Part shown: positions 1 through 7,521 of the stretch, in pieces
How the letters are laid out: each line of letters starts with the position of its first letter
Position numbering within the stretch: the first letter of the stretch is position 1
Assembly (NCBI GenBank): GCA_024400635.1
Contig: JAKSMI010000001.1
Coordinates: 691,534 to 755,533 of the forward strand
Source of the DNA: Bacteroidales bacterium
GTDB taxonomy: Bacteria > Bacteroidota > Bacteroidia > Bacteroidales > WCHB1-69
Direction of reading: 5' to 3'
Length of the DNA stretch: 64,000 bases
Translations under genes and position numbers: made by a program
The notes under the pieces: generated by a model
What the model was told of the DNA's origin: nothing
What the model saw: only the letters and a program-made list of their open reading frames with translations
Database searches by the model: none

Positions 1-2
1 GA

Positions 3-632
3 TTTTTCAGCGACCCTCAAAAAATCAAAACAAAGAAACTCATCCTGTGGTTCTCTTTAACTGCAATGCTATTGGTCCTCGCCGGCTTTTTCATCTTCTA
101 CTTATTCATTCCTTTTAATATGAAAGTTAATCTGCACGAAGACCCCGCCTATCATATTCCCAACCTGCCTTTGAAAAATGGAAAAATCACCATAAGTTAT
201 GGAAGTCAAAAATCTCACCAATTTGTCATCACTGAAAATCAAAAGGAAGTCATCATACCCGACTTGCCTCAAAAATATAGAAATACGGAAGCCCGTCTGA
301 TATTCGAAGCCGACGGATTTGAAACTGTTGACACAATTCTTCTGCTGCACAAAACCGTCAACATTTCCTATAGACATAATAACCAATTGGCCAAAATATT
401 CGGAGTCGTCGTCGATAGTCAGAATGGACAATGTCTGTCGGGGGTTACCATCAAAGTGCAAAATCTTTCAGCTCTTACCGATGAACAAGGTTGTTTTAAC
501 ATAGACATCCCATTTGCGCAACAAAAGCAGGTACAAACCCTCAGTGCCTACAAAGACGGATATATGCTATGGACGGGAACCTACGAACCGTCAAGCTGTA
601 ATCCGTGGAGTATCGTGCTTGAAAAACAATAA
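3..632 (+). CDS. Membrane-anchored protein with carboxypeptidase-like regulatory domain (5' truncated)
   Basis: The frame is open to the left window edge, so the true start lies outside; an internal ATG at 66 would cut a hydrophobic segment in half. About 15 residues in, a transmembrane helix runs through LILWFSLTAMLLVLAGFFIF, followed by a soluble extracytoplasmic part. The last 80 residues look like a carboxypeptidase-regulatory-like (CNA-B/transthyretin-like) beta sandwich: IFGVVVDSQNGQCLSGVTIK then LTDEQGCFNIDIP. Such domains are common on Bacteroidota surface and periplasmic proteins. The missing N-terminal part decides its function, which I cannot name. A perfect inverted repeat follows the stop codon at once. 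Confidence 0.7.
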   Translation, partial: FFSDPQKIKTKKLILWFSLTAMLLVLAGFFIFYLFIPFNMKVNLHEDPAYHIPNLPLKNGKITISYGSQKSHQFVITENQKEVIIPDLPQKYRNTEARLIFEADGFETVDTILLLHKTVNISYRHNNQLAKIFGVVVDSQNGQCLSGVTIKVQNLSALTDEQGCFNIDIPFAQQKQVQTLSAYKDGYMLWTGTYEPSSCNPWSIVLEKQ

Positions 633-655
633 AAATGTGACAATATGTCACATTT
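633..655. promoter_or_regulatory. Perfect 10-bp inverted repeat, possible operator
   Basis: The arms AAATGTGACA (633-642) and TGTCACATTT (646-655) pair perfectly around a 3-nt centre. It is AT-rich and lacks a T-tract, so it is a poor terminator. It lies about 40 nt upstream of the -7 box of the XRE-type regulator gene and could be its binding site. Binding is inferred, not shown. Confidence 0.4.
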
Positions 656-693
656 GTCGCCACAATTTCACAAAAACCTATATTATTTATCTC

Positions 694-701
694 TAATTTT
701 G
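694..701 (+). promoter_or_regulatory. Bacteroidota -7 box for the XRE regulator gene
   Basis: TAATTTTG fits the Bacteroidota TAnnTTTG -7 consensus and lies 27 nt before the ATG at 729, which supports that start over the later ATG at 783. Confidence 0.5.
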
Positions 702-728
702 CTCCATTCAAAATAAAAAATGGAGTAG

Positions 729-1100
729 ATGACTAAAAATGTTCAAAAGTGTACTCTAATACCAATAAATAGATGTACACCTATGACTAAAATTCATATT
801 GGCAAACTGATTAAGGAGCAGTTTAAAAAAAGTGGCTATACAACAACTGAATTAGCCACCATGCTTCATTGTGACCGGACAAACATTTATCGCATTTTCA
901 ACCGACAAAGCATTGATTGCGAATTGCTGAATAATATTTCGAAAGCCCTTCATTACGATTTTCTTAAAGAATATTCGCTGCCTGAAATCCAATCTCAAAA
1001 TGAAATACAACTAACCGTCAAATTTACGGATGATAAAATCATCATAACAAAACCTGCCAATCTCAATATTGAGATTAATAATAAAACCGAAGAAAAATAA
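729..1100 (+). CDS. XRE-family helix-turn-helix transcriptional regulator
   Basis: A 123-residue protein with one lambda-repressor-like helix-turn-helix at about residues 20-80. It has the usual order of a first helix (IGKLIKEQFKKSG), a turn into TTTELATMLHCD, and the recognition helix RTNIYRIFNRQ, then SIDCELLNNISKALH. The C-terminal 35 residues are polar and of unknown role. ATG at 783 (MTKIHIGKL) is an alternative start that keeps the whole fold; the promoter-like box at 694-701 fits 729 better. It sits directly upstream of the leader-bearing secretome modules on the same strand and next to a 10-bp palindrome, so it may regulate itself or the modules. That link is inference. Confidence 0.8.
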   Translation: MTKNVQKCTLIPINRCTPMTKIHIGKLIKEQFKKSGYTTTELATMLHCDRTNIYRIFNRQSIDCELLNNISKALHYDFLKEYSLPEIQSQNEIQLTVKFTDDKIIITKPANLNIEINNKTEEK

Positions 1101-1131
1101 ATATTACATAAAAAATAAAAACATTACTAAA

Positions 1132-1169
1132 AAAACCGATGGCCCAATGCGAAAACGGGGACGTGCAAT
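1132..1169 (+). promoter_or_regulatory. Conserved leader element, copy 1
   Basis: CCGATGGCCC (1136-1145) is followed by the loop AATGCGAAAAC (1146-1156) and GGGG (1157-1160). CCC 1143-1145 can pair with GGG 1157-1159. The element ends 9 nt before the ATG at 1170. Copies 2-4 are identical through CGGGG and then read GTAAGTAAAATG, where this copy reads ACGTGCAATATG. No TAnnTTTG box is visible just upstream. Confidence 0.75.
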
Positions 1170-2066
1170 ATGAAAAGAATATTATTGTTTGCAATTGCAG
1201 TGGCAATGGTAATGACCTTTGGTTCCTGCCACAAAGAAGGAAAATACACACCCAGCAAAAAAATAAGTAGGATTTATGAGGAATCCAGCTCTGATGGACG
1301 CCATTTGAGCCAGAGTTGGAACTGGAATAAAAACAAACTGCAATCCATTAATCATCACAATTATGATGGAAGCATCTATTTTACGGAAGATTTCACTTAC
1401 AAAAACGGTCGCATTTCCCGAATCGACTTGCGTTTTCCCGACTCGTATTCCTCCGATTATTTTGAAATCACATACGATGGTGGCAAATTATCCCGTATAA
1501 CAGAATACTATGACGGGCGGTTATCCAACGAATCTTCCTTTACCTATAAAAATGGTAAAATTTCCACCATGAATGAAACCTATTACTCTAAACATTACAA
1601 GGATGAGGCAATGCCAACGGTAAAATCTACTTTTTTGAGCCTAATCATACCTGAATTATCCGATAGAATAGTTGAAAATTTATACCGTTTATCAAATAAA
1701 TCAGGAAGTGATTTTTTTACTTATTCCTTTGAATGGAAGGGCAATAATATTTCCATGATTAAGTGTTCTTATGATGAGGGTGGAACCGAAACAAAATTTA
1801 CCTATGACAACAAGAAAAATCCTTTCTATGGCCTTTTAGACGATGGTTCTCCAAGCTTAGAAGCGGTTAGTTCTAAAAATAATGTCACCAGCTATACTGA
1901 TTATTATTATAATTATGATGGAGAAACGAGCATTGGTACCTGCACCTATACCTATACATACGACGGGAATTGGCCTACCAGCGAGCGCTATCAGGTTAAT
2001 CATCAGTTTTCTTTTGGAATTTATTATACAAGTTACGGAACAACATACTATGAATATGTAAAATAA
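1170..2066 (+). CDS. Lipoprotein with YD-repeat-like strands (paralogue of the next gene)
   Basis: A 298-residue exported lipoprotein. MKRILLFAIAVAMVMT leads to the lipobox FGSC, so Cys20 would be lipidated. The mature part has repeated short strand-turn units of the type YDGGKLSRITEYYDGRLS and FTYKNGKISTM, as in Rhs/YD-repeat-like and DUF4595-type Bacteroidota lipoproteins. That family link is tentative. No catalytic motif is visible. It is the only gene between leader copies 1 and 2. The following gene at 2134 is a close paralogue, and the sequence after both stop codons is almost identical, so the pair arose by tandem duplication. Confidence 0.75.
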   Translation: MKRILLFAIAVAMVMTFGSCHKEGKYTPSKKISRIYEESSSDGRHLSQSWNWNKNKLQSINHHNYDGSIYFTEDFTYKNGRISRIDLRFPDSYSSDYFEITYDGGKLSRITEYYDGRLSNESSFTYKNGKISTMNETYYSKHYKDEAMPTVKSTFLSLIIPELSDRIVENLYRLSNKSGSDFFTYSFEWKGNNISMIKCSYDEGGTETKFTYDNKKNPFYGLLDDGSPSLEAVSSKNNVTSYTDYYYNYDGETSIGTCTYTYTYDGNWPTSERYQVNHQFSFGIYYTSYGTTYYEYVK

Positions 2067-2140
2067 AAAGGAATTTGGAAAATTAGTCTTTGATAAAAAC
2101 CGATGGCCCAATGCGAAAACGGGGGTAAGTAAAATGAAAA
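2041..2140 (+). repeat. 100-bp near-perfect direct repeat, copy A
   Basis: This block spans the end of the first lipoprotein gene, its 3' flank, leader copy 2 and the first codons of the next gene. It matches 2990-3089 with a single mismatch (G/A in the run after the stop codon), at an offset of 949 nt. It marks the duplicated unit as gene plus 3' flank plus leader. Confidence 0.9.
2096..2133 (+). promoter_or_regulatory. Conserved leader element, copy 2
   Basis: CCGATGGCCC starts at 2100, the loop AATGCGAAAAC follows, then GGGGG, ending 8 nt before the ATG at 2134. The sequence TAGTCTTTG just upstream is a TAnnTTTG-like box with one extra base. If used, transcription would start close to the AAAACC that opens the element. 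Confidence 0.8.
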
Positions 2141-3015
2141 AGATATTGTTGTTTTTAATTGCAGTGGCAATGGTAATGACCTTTGGTTCCTGCCATAAAG
2201 AAGGAAAATACTCGCCAAGTAAAAAAATAAGTAAGATTTATCGAGAATCCGGCTACGACGGCTATTTTTCGGGACGTTATTTGAGCGAGAGCTGGAACTG
2301 GAATAAAAACCAACTGCAATCCATTTATCATCACAGTAGTGATGGAAGCATCAGTTATACGGAAGATTTCACTTACACAAAAGGTCGCATTTCCCGCGTT
2401 GACCATCGTTATCCTTCATCGTCGATGTCGTACTACTATAGCGAATTTACATACGATGGCGGCAAATTATCCCGTATGGCAGATTATTATAACGGCCAGT
2501 TAGAAAGTGAATTTTCCTTTACCTATAAAAACGGTAAAATTTCCACTATGAATGTAACTAACTATTATAGTTATTACGACAAAAGTGAGACCATGCCAAT
2601 GGTAAAATCTTCTTTTTTGAGCTTAATCATACCTGAATTATCCGATAAAATAATTGAAAATTTATACCGTTTATCAAATAAATCCAAAGGAGGTAATACT
2701 TATACTTATTCCATTGAATGGAAGGGCGATAATATTTCCAAGATCAAGGGTGCTGACGGTGATGAATGGGCAGAAATTGAACTCACCTATGACAACAAGA
2801 AAAATCCTTTCTATGGCTTTTTAAACTCAGACTTCGACGAAGAGTGTTTTTCTAAGAACAATATCACCAGAGAAACTTGGACTGAGTATGACGAAGGAGA
2901 AATGTACAATTATTCGGATACCTATACCTATACTTACGATGGAAATTGGCCTATCAGCAAACGCTATCAGTATGGTGATGAATATGGCACAACATACTAT
3001 GAATATGTAAAATAA
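2134..3015 (+). CDS. Lipoprotein with YD-repeat-like strands, second copy
   Basis: A 293-residue paralogue of the product of 1170-2066. The signal peptide and lipobox (VAMVMTFGSC) are nearly identical and the strand-turn units are shared: FTYDGGKLSRMADYYNGQLE, FTYKNGKISTMNV and TYTYDGNWP. Differences cluster in the middle and near the C-terminal third, where the second copy has its own acidic stretch (DEWAEIELTYD). Function is unknown; the likely location is an outer-membrane or periplasmic lipoprotein. Its own leader copy lies 8 nt upstream. Retention of two diverging copies suggests either dosage or variation of a surface-exposed protein, which is inference. Confidence 0.75.
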   Translation: MKKILLFLIAVAMVMTFGSCHKEGKYSPSKKISKIYRESGYDGYFSGRYLSESWNWNKNQLQSIYHHSSDGSISYTEDFTYTKGRISRVDHRYPSSSMSYYYSEFTYDGGKLSRMADYYNGQLESEFSFTYKNGKISTMNVTNYYSYYDKSETMPMVKSSFLSLIIPELSDKIIENLYRLSNKSKGGNTYTYSIEWKGDNISKIKGADGDEWAEIELTYDNKKNPFYGFLNSDFDEECFSKNNITRETWTEYDEGEMYNYSDTYTYTYDGNWPISKRYQYGDEYGTTYYEYVK

Positions 3016-3089
3016 AAAGAAATTTGGAAAATTAGTCTTTGATAAAAACCGATGGCCCAATGCGAAAACGGGGGTAAGTAAAATGAAAA
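2990..3089 (+). repeat. 100-bp near-perfect direct repeat, copy B
   Basis: Second copy of the block at 2041-2140, with one mismatch. It carries the end of the second lipoprotein gene, leader copy 3 and the start of the unrelated lipoprotein gene at 3083. The genes downstream of the two copies are different, so the repeat is tied to the upstream gene and the leader. Confidence 0.9.
3045..3082 (+). promoter_or_regulatory. Conserved leader element, copy 3
   Basis: Identical to copy 2: CCGATGGCCC from 3049, loop AATGCGAAAAC, GGGGG to 3074, then 8 nt to the ATG at 3083. TAGTCTTTG lies just upstream as in copy 2. It opens a three-gene module (3083, 3845, 5385). Confidence 0.8.
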
Positions 3090-3835
3090 GAATTTGTATA
3101 TTATTAGCTGCTGTTGCGTTTGTTCTTAGTGCTTGCAAAACGTCAACTTATACTGTTTCTATGCCCATTCCCAACAAACTTCCCAACCTTGTTCCCTCTG
3201 TCAACTACAATGATTTGAGTATGGTTTACGGCTGTGAAATTATTCCAATTGCTAATGACGATGCCATTGAGGCTGCTGTCGAGAATTCCACGTTGCAAGT
3301 TGACGAGTTTACCAGATTGTTTACGTTTGTTCCTAAACGAACACGTTATATCAATGGTTCATATCCATCCAAAGTTATCAAGACGGGAACGTATTATCCC
3401 ATCAAAGAAAAGACTTTTAAATCTTTTGCAAAACCATATCAAAGACATGCTGAAATCCCACTGTACATGCACATTTATAATATGGAAATCTGCAAAAATG
3501 TTTGTAATATGACCAAAGAACAATACGGTTATATTGAATTGTCTATTTTACGCCATGAAATTGATATAAAATATCCATGCGCAATTGTTGAAGTCCGTAT
3601 TTATGACAAAGACAAAAAAATGGTTGGCATATATAATGGAACAGGAATGATTACTAAAAAAGATAAGAAGGCTTCCAAATACATAAAACGTTTCATAGCA
3701 AATAAATCTGCTATGACAAAACAATTGTATATTGACAGTTTTGCCAAAGCATTGAACGAAATTAAGGTACAAATTTCTCAAGACTCGCAACGTTTGACTT
3801 CGGAATTGAACAAAAGTGGTGCCATTTCAAAATAG
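3083..3835 (+). CDS. Lipoprotein of unknown function
   Basis: 250 residues. MKRICILLAAVAFV leads into the lipobox LSAC, so Cys17 is the predicted lipidation site. The mature protein is rich in Lys and Tyr and has no motif I recognise. A stretch IEAAVENSTLQVDEF followed by a basic segment (PKRTRYINGSYPSKV), and a C-terminal helix rich in Gln and Ser, are its main features. It is first in a module with the formylglycine-enzyme-like gene (9 nt gap) and the FISUMP gene. An accessory role for those surface proteins is possible but not shown. Confidence 0.7.
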   Translation: MKRICILLAAVAFVLSACKTSTYTVSMPIPNKLPNLVPSVNYNDLSMVYGCEIIPIANDDAIEAAVENSTLQVDEFTRLFTFVPKRTRYINGSYPSKVIKTGTYYPIKEKTFKSFAKPYQRHAEIPLYMHIYNMEICKNVCNMTKEQYGYIELSILRHEIDIKYPCAIVEVRIYDKDKKMVGIYNGTGMITKKDKKASKYIKRFIANKSAMTKQLYIDSFAKALNEIKVQISQDSQRLTSELNKSGAISK

Positions 3836-3844
3836 CAGAAAATT

Positions 3845-5380
3845 ATGAAACGAATATTGTTTGTTGCCGCTTTGTGTCTTCAAAGTACGATCCTTCTAAG
3901 TCAAAATGTATCGTTTGACTATGTGAAAATTGCTGGCGGGCAATTTTCAATGGGCTGTACTGCCGAGCAAAGCGGCGAATGCAGGGTTAATGAATCTTTG
4001 GTGAAAAATATGTTTGTTGACACCTTTGAAATCAGCAAATACGAAATTACCATCGCCCAATTCGCAGAATTCATCAAAGCGACAGGATATAAAACCAACG
4101 CCGAACGCGTAGGGTTTGGATATGTTTACAACTCGTCAACAGGCAAATGGCAAAAAGTAAATGGCATTGACTGGCATTGCGATGAAAACGGAAAATTACG
4201 AAGTGCCAGCGACTACGACAAATACCCCGTGATTCACATTACGCAACTGGATGCCGAAGCCTTTTGCTCCTGGGCAGGTTGTCGGCTCCCAACGGAAATC
4301 GAATGGGAATATGCCGCCCGAGGAGGGCAATTTACCACAGGATATAACAAGTACTGCGGTAGTCTCGATATCAATGAAGTGTCCTGGTATATTAATAATT
4401 CCAATCGGGAAATACATCCCATAGGACAAAAAAAAGCCAATGAGTTGGGTTTGCATGATATGGGAGGCAATGTCGCAGAATGGACTTCCTCTGTTTACCA
4501 ACAAAAAATTGATGAATTTGACTATGCTTCATTACAAATGACATTCTTAAATAACAATGAAGATGAGAACGATAACGAACACAACTACTATACAATTAGA
4601 GGTGGACATTATCTGTCTTCGGCTTCATCTTGCCGCACTTCCTGCCGTACCGCTTCCCACAAAAGCAGTAGCGGATCCCTCATCGGATTCCGTGTCGTAA
4701 AACGCAAGGCCAGCGATAAACCACCCAAAATTGAAAACTATCAAAACATCAATAGAAAACCAGAATTGACTGGCGGTAAATTCTCCAAGGAAAAAACTAC
4801 CAAAAAACCAGAATTGACTGGCGGTAAATTCTCCAAGGAAAAAACCACCAAAATAGCCATAAAACCAACATTCGTCAAGGAAACATTTTTCTTGGTGAAT
4901 TACGCATACGCATCGAATCCACAGCATTCCATCGGATTAACGATTGGCCAAAACAAACTTAATACCAAACGCTGGGGTTGGTATGTCAGCGCTATGAGCG
5001 GCTTAGATTTCATCATTCCCAAAAACACCGATTACCAACATTCAATATCAAATCCATTTTTTAACGGAAAAGAAAAACGAATAAGATATTCTCTGACCTT
5101 GGGAACCACTGTCGGCTTTACCATTCCACTCTATGTCTATGCGGGCATAGGTTATGGCTATCGAACTCTATTATGGCAAAGCGAAACGGAAAAATGGTAT
5201 AAGAATACCAACTGTTCTTATTCCGGCATCGCTTTGGAAGCTGGTGTAACGGGAAACATCAAGGGCTTTGCCATTTCAGCCGGTTGTTCAATGATTATTG
5301 ATGTCTTAACAGGAAATCCATTCGTTGAAGCAAAATTCGGAATAGGTGGCATTTTTAAACATAAAAAGAAAAATAAATAA
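3845..5380 (+). CDS. Secreted SUMF1/FGE-like domain protein fused to an outer-membrane beta-barrel-like domain
   Basis: 511 residues. A signal peptide ends near LLSQN. Residues about 25-285 form a formylglycine-generating-enzyme/sulfatase-modifying-factor fold: GGQFSMGC, FEISKYEITIAQFAEFI, GCRLPTEIEWEYAARGG, LGLHDMGGNVAEWTSSVY and RGGHYLSSASSCRTSC. The cysteines in the last motif lie near those used by true FGE enzymes, but in bacteria this fold often serves as a binding or lectin-like domain. Next come two identical 16-residue linker units (KPELTGGKFSKEKTTK) from a 48-bp tandem repeat. The last 165 residues have the alternating strands and final aromatic-rich pattern of a small barrel. This fusion order is unusual. 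It could display the FGE-like domain at the surface or in the periplasm; an enzyme role is less likely without a sulfatase nearby. Confidence 0.8.
   Translation: MKRILFVAALCLQSTILLSQNVSFDYVKIAGGQFSMGCTAEQSGECRVNESLVKNMFVDTFEISKYEITIAQFAEFIKATGYKTNAERVGFGYVYNSSTGKWQKVNGIDWHCDENGKLRSASDYDKYPVIHITQLDAEAFCSWAGCRLPTEIEWEYAARGGQFTTGYNKYCGSLDINEVSWYINNSNREIHPIGQKKANELGLHDMGGNVAEWTSSVYQQKIDEFDYASLQMTFLNNNEDENDNEHNYYTIRGGHYLSSASSCRTSCRTASHKSSSGSLIGFRVVKRKASDKPPKIENYQNINRKPELTGGKFSKEKTTKKPELTGGKFSKEKTTKIAIKPTFVKETFFLVNYAYASNPQHSIGLTIGQNKLNTKRWGWYVSAMSGLDFIIPKNTDYQHSISNPFFNGKEKRIRYSLTLGTTVGFTIPLYVYAGIGYGYRTLLWQSETEKWYKNTNCSYSGIALEAGVTGNIKGFAISAGCSMIIDVLTGNPFVEAKFGIGGIFKHKKKNK
4757..4852 (+). repeat. 48-bp tandem repeat (two units) inside a coding region
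   Basis: Units 4757-4804 and 4805-4852 differ only in the late A/C-rich part (AACTACC against AACCACC). The repeat keeps frame and encodes the 16-residue linker between the FGE-like and barrel domains, so copy number changes would only lengthen or shorten the linker. Confidence 0.85.
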
Positions 5381-5384
5381 TACC

Positions 5385-6983
5385 ATGAAAATCTTAAGTC
5401 GAAATTTTTTATACAATATACTGACCATATTCGTTTTGTTTTCTTTATTGATGGTCATGGACACTTGCACCAAAGATGAAATAGTTCCTATTGACAAATT
5501 CAATATTATCAAAACCGAATATACGGCCACAGGAAAAACTGTGAATATCAATTGCAAATATTATTATCCAGGCATTATTCAGAGAGCGGTAATTCATTAT
5601 AGTAAAGATTCGCTATTGACAAATGATCTTAAATCCGCTCAATGCACAGTTGAAGACAATCAATATTTAAAGGTAAATATTGACAATCTACAAGCATTAA
5701 CCACCTACTATGGCTACTACGAAGTTGATAATGGTATTGAAAAGCATAAAACTGAAACCATTGTCTTTAAAACCAAAAACTATACGCCAACAACCGTCAC
5801 CACCAATGCGGCAACCAATATCAGTTTTAATAAGGCAACCCTTCACGGGGTCATTTCTGATGATGGGGAGCTATCCATTGTTGAACGCGGATTTTGTCTA
5901 AGTAAGACATATTCCAATCCCACCATTTCCGATACCCATTATGCGGTGGGCAGCGGTACGGGCTCATTTTCCAAAACCGCTACCGAACTCAATACCAACA
6001 CCACCTACCACTATCGTGCATACGCCAAAAACAGCAATAACGAGTACATTTACGGTAACATCTGCCATTTCACTACAACAGATGGCAAACCTACGGTTAC
6101 CACTGTTTCGGCAAATGCAACATCCTCTTCTATGGTTACAGGTGTTGGAAATGTAACCAATAATGGTGGTTCTACCGTAACTGCAAGGGGTTTCTGCTGG
6201 AGCACGAACTCCAACCCAACCATAAACAACTCCCACACCACCGATGGCACAGGCACAGGCACATTCAATAGCTATATCTCCGGTCTTTCTGCCAACACCA
6301 CCTATTATATGCGCGCATACGCTCAAAATGCCAATGGCGTAAGTTATGGGGAGGTCGTCTCCGTTTACACCACCACCTCCACCTGTCCAAGTACGGTCAC
6401 CGACTATGACGGCAATTCCTATTCCACTGTCCTAATTGGCACACAATGCTGGATGAAACAAAATTTAAAAACAACTCATTATCAAACAGGTGGCTATATT
6501 TCACTTATTACTGATGCCAGCAGTTGGAGTAGTTTAACTTCTGCGGCACGATGCTACCCCAATGGAGGATCTTCTAATTTCAGTTCATACGGATATCTTT
6601 ACAATTGGTACGCTGTAAATGGAGGGAATCTTTGCCCATCAGGCTGGCATGTACCCACAGACCAGGATTTTACTACTTTGGAAAATTACTTAGGAACAAA
6701 CGCAGGTGGCGCAATGAAATATCCTGGAACAGTTTACTGGTCATCGCCCAATACGGGAGCCACCAACAGTAGCGGTTTTTCAGCATACGGTGCTGGTTAT
6801 AGAAACATGGGTGGGACCTATAATTCCTGGCATGAATCTGGAATGTTTTGGTCCTCTACCTTATTTTCTTATAATGATTTTTATGCTCTTGCCATCACTT
6901 TATCTTACAATGATAGTTATATTGATGATGGTCTTGCCTATTCAAAATGCTCTGGAGCATCTGTCCGTTGCCTGAAAAATTAA
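5385..6983 (+). CDS. FISUMP-domain surface protein with two fibronectin-like repeats
   Basis: 532 residues from ATG 5385, 4 nt after the previous stop; a GTG at 5346 would add an unlikely N-terminus. A hydrophobic segment ends in MDTC, a poor lipobox but possibly lipidated. Residues about 105-215 and 216-310 are two repeated beta domains, each with the pattern ERGFCLS or ARGFCWS and NTTYHYRAYA or NTTYYMRAYA. The C-terminal 190 residues are a Fibrobacter-succinogenes-major-paralogous (FISUMP) domain: DYDGNSYSTVLIGTQCWMKQ, YGYLYNWYAV, CPSGWHVPTDQDF, WSS and SVRCLKN. FISUMP domains have a C-type-lectin-like fold and are typical of exposed proteins that bind ligands. No reverse transcriptase or template repeat is near. 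Confidence 0.88.
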   Translation: MKILSRNFLYNILTIFVLFSLLMVMDTCTKDEIVPIDKFNIIKTEYTATGKTVNINCKYYYPGIIQRAVIHYSKDSLLTNDLKSAQCTVEDNQYLKVNIDNLQALTTYYGYYEVDNGIEKHKTETIVFKTKNYTPTTVTTNAATNISFNKATLHGVISDDGELSIVERGFCLSKTYSNPTISDTHYAVGSGTGSFSKTATELNTNTTYHYRAYAKNSNNEYIYGNICHFTTTDGKPTVTTVSANATSSSMVTGVGNVTNNGGSTVTARGFCWSTNSNPTINNSHTTDGTGTGTFNSYISGLSANTTYYMRAYAQNANGVSYGEVVSVYTTTSTCPSTVTDYDGNSYSTVLIGTQCWMKQNLKTTHYQTGGYISLITDASSWSSLTSAARCYPNGGSSNFSSYGYLYNWYAVNGGNLCPSGWHVPTDQDFTTLENYLGTNAGGAMKYPGTVYWSSPNTGATNSSGFSAYGAGYRNMGGTYNSWHESGMFWSSTLFSYNDFYALAITLSYNDSYIDDGLAYSKCSGASVRCLKN

Positions 6984-6995
6984 TTGTAATAATTT

Positions 6996-7033
6996 AAAAC
7001 CGATGGCCCAATGCGAAAACGGGGGTAAGTAAA
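6996..7033 (+). promoter_or_regulatory. Conserved leader element, copy 4
   Basis: CCGATGGCCC from 7000, loop AATGCGAAAAC, GGGGG to 7025, then 8 nt to ATG 7034. The 34 nt from CCGA to the start codon match copies 2 and 3 although the flanks are unrelated (ATTTAAAAC before it), so this part has been conserved or copied by itself. It opens the GC-richer five-gene module. Confidence 0.8.
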
Positions 7034-7492
7034 ATGAAAAAATATGTGATTATATTTTTCTTTTCCTTTATTCTATTACAACTGTCAGCACAAAGTTGGG
7101 AATACGACATCCGTTGTGCCGGAGTAGGAGTTCAAGGGACATACCTGGTGGAAGTTTCGGGCTACGGGAAGACCGTTGAAAAGGCCATCAGTGAAATTAA
7201 GAAGGCCGCCGTTCACGGAGTCCTTTTCAGGGGCATTTCGGGAGAATGCAACCAAAAACCCATCATCAACGACCCGGGCATAGAGAGTTCTAAGGCCGAC
7301 TTCTTCAACAAGTTTTTTTCGGACAATGGTGACTACGCAAAATATGTGACCGCAGTTAACAACACCAATTACACGCCAAGCAAGGTGGGAAAAAGGTACA
7401 AGGTGACGATGCTGTTTTCCGTAAAAAAAGACATGCTCCGCAAAGATATGGAAACGGCAGGAATCATCAAGTCGTTGGGGGCGGGTTTTTAA
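7034..7492 (+). CDS. Small secreted protein, paralogue of the next gene
   Basis: 152 residues with a signal peptide ending near LQLSAQS. The mature part begins WEYDIRCAGVG and contains VEVSGYGKTVEKAISEIKKAAVHGVLFRGI, an amphipathic helix, then a conserved stretch FFNKFFSDNGDYAKYV. Residues align with the following gene (AIEQAKKNAVKAVLFKGI and YFNIFFKDDGEYLKYV), so the two are ancient duplicates. The helix of the type AxxxAKxxAVxxVLF resembles LPP20/TolB-N-like envelope proteins, but I cannot assign a family. First gene of a five-gene set with 5-33 nt gaps. Confidence 0.7.
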   Translation: MKKYVIIFFFSFILLQLSAQSWEYDIRCAGVGVQGTYLVEVSGYGKTVEKAISEIKKAAVHGVLFRGISGECNQKPIINDPGIESSKADFFNKFFSDNGDYAKYVTAVNNTNYTPSKVGKRYKVTMLFSVKKDMLRKDMETAGIIKSLGAGF

Positions 7493-7521
7493 TGACAATT
7501 TTTTTAATAAAATAGAATGAT

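Noticed and set aside
4757..4852. CRISPR array
   Set aside because: Only two units directly joined with no spacers, in frame within a coding region; the same holds for the repeat at 35838-35897.
3845..6983. Diversity-generating retroelement
   Set aside because: Target-like folds are present, but no reverse transcriptase, accessory gene or template repeat is seen in the window.
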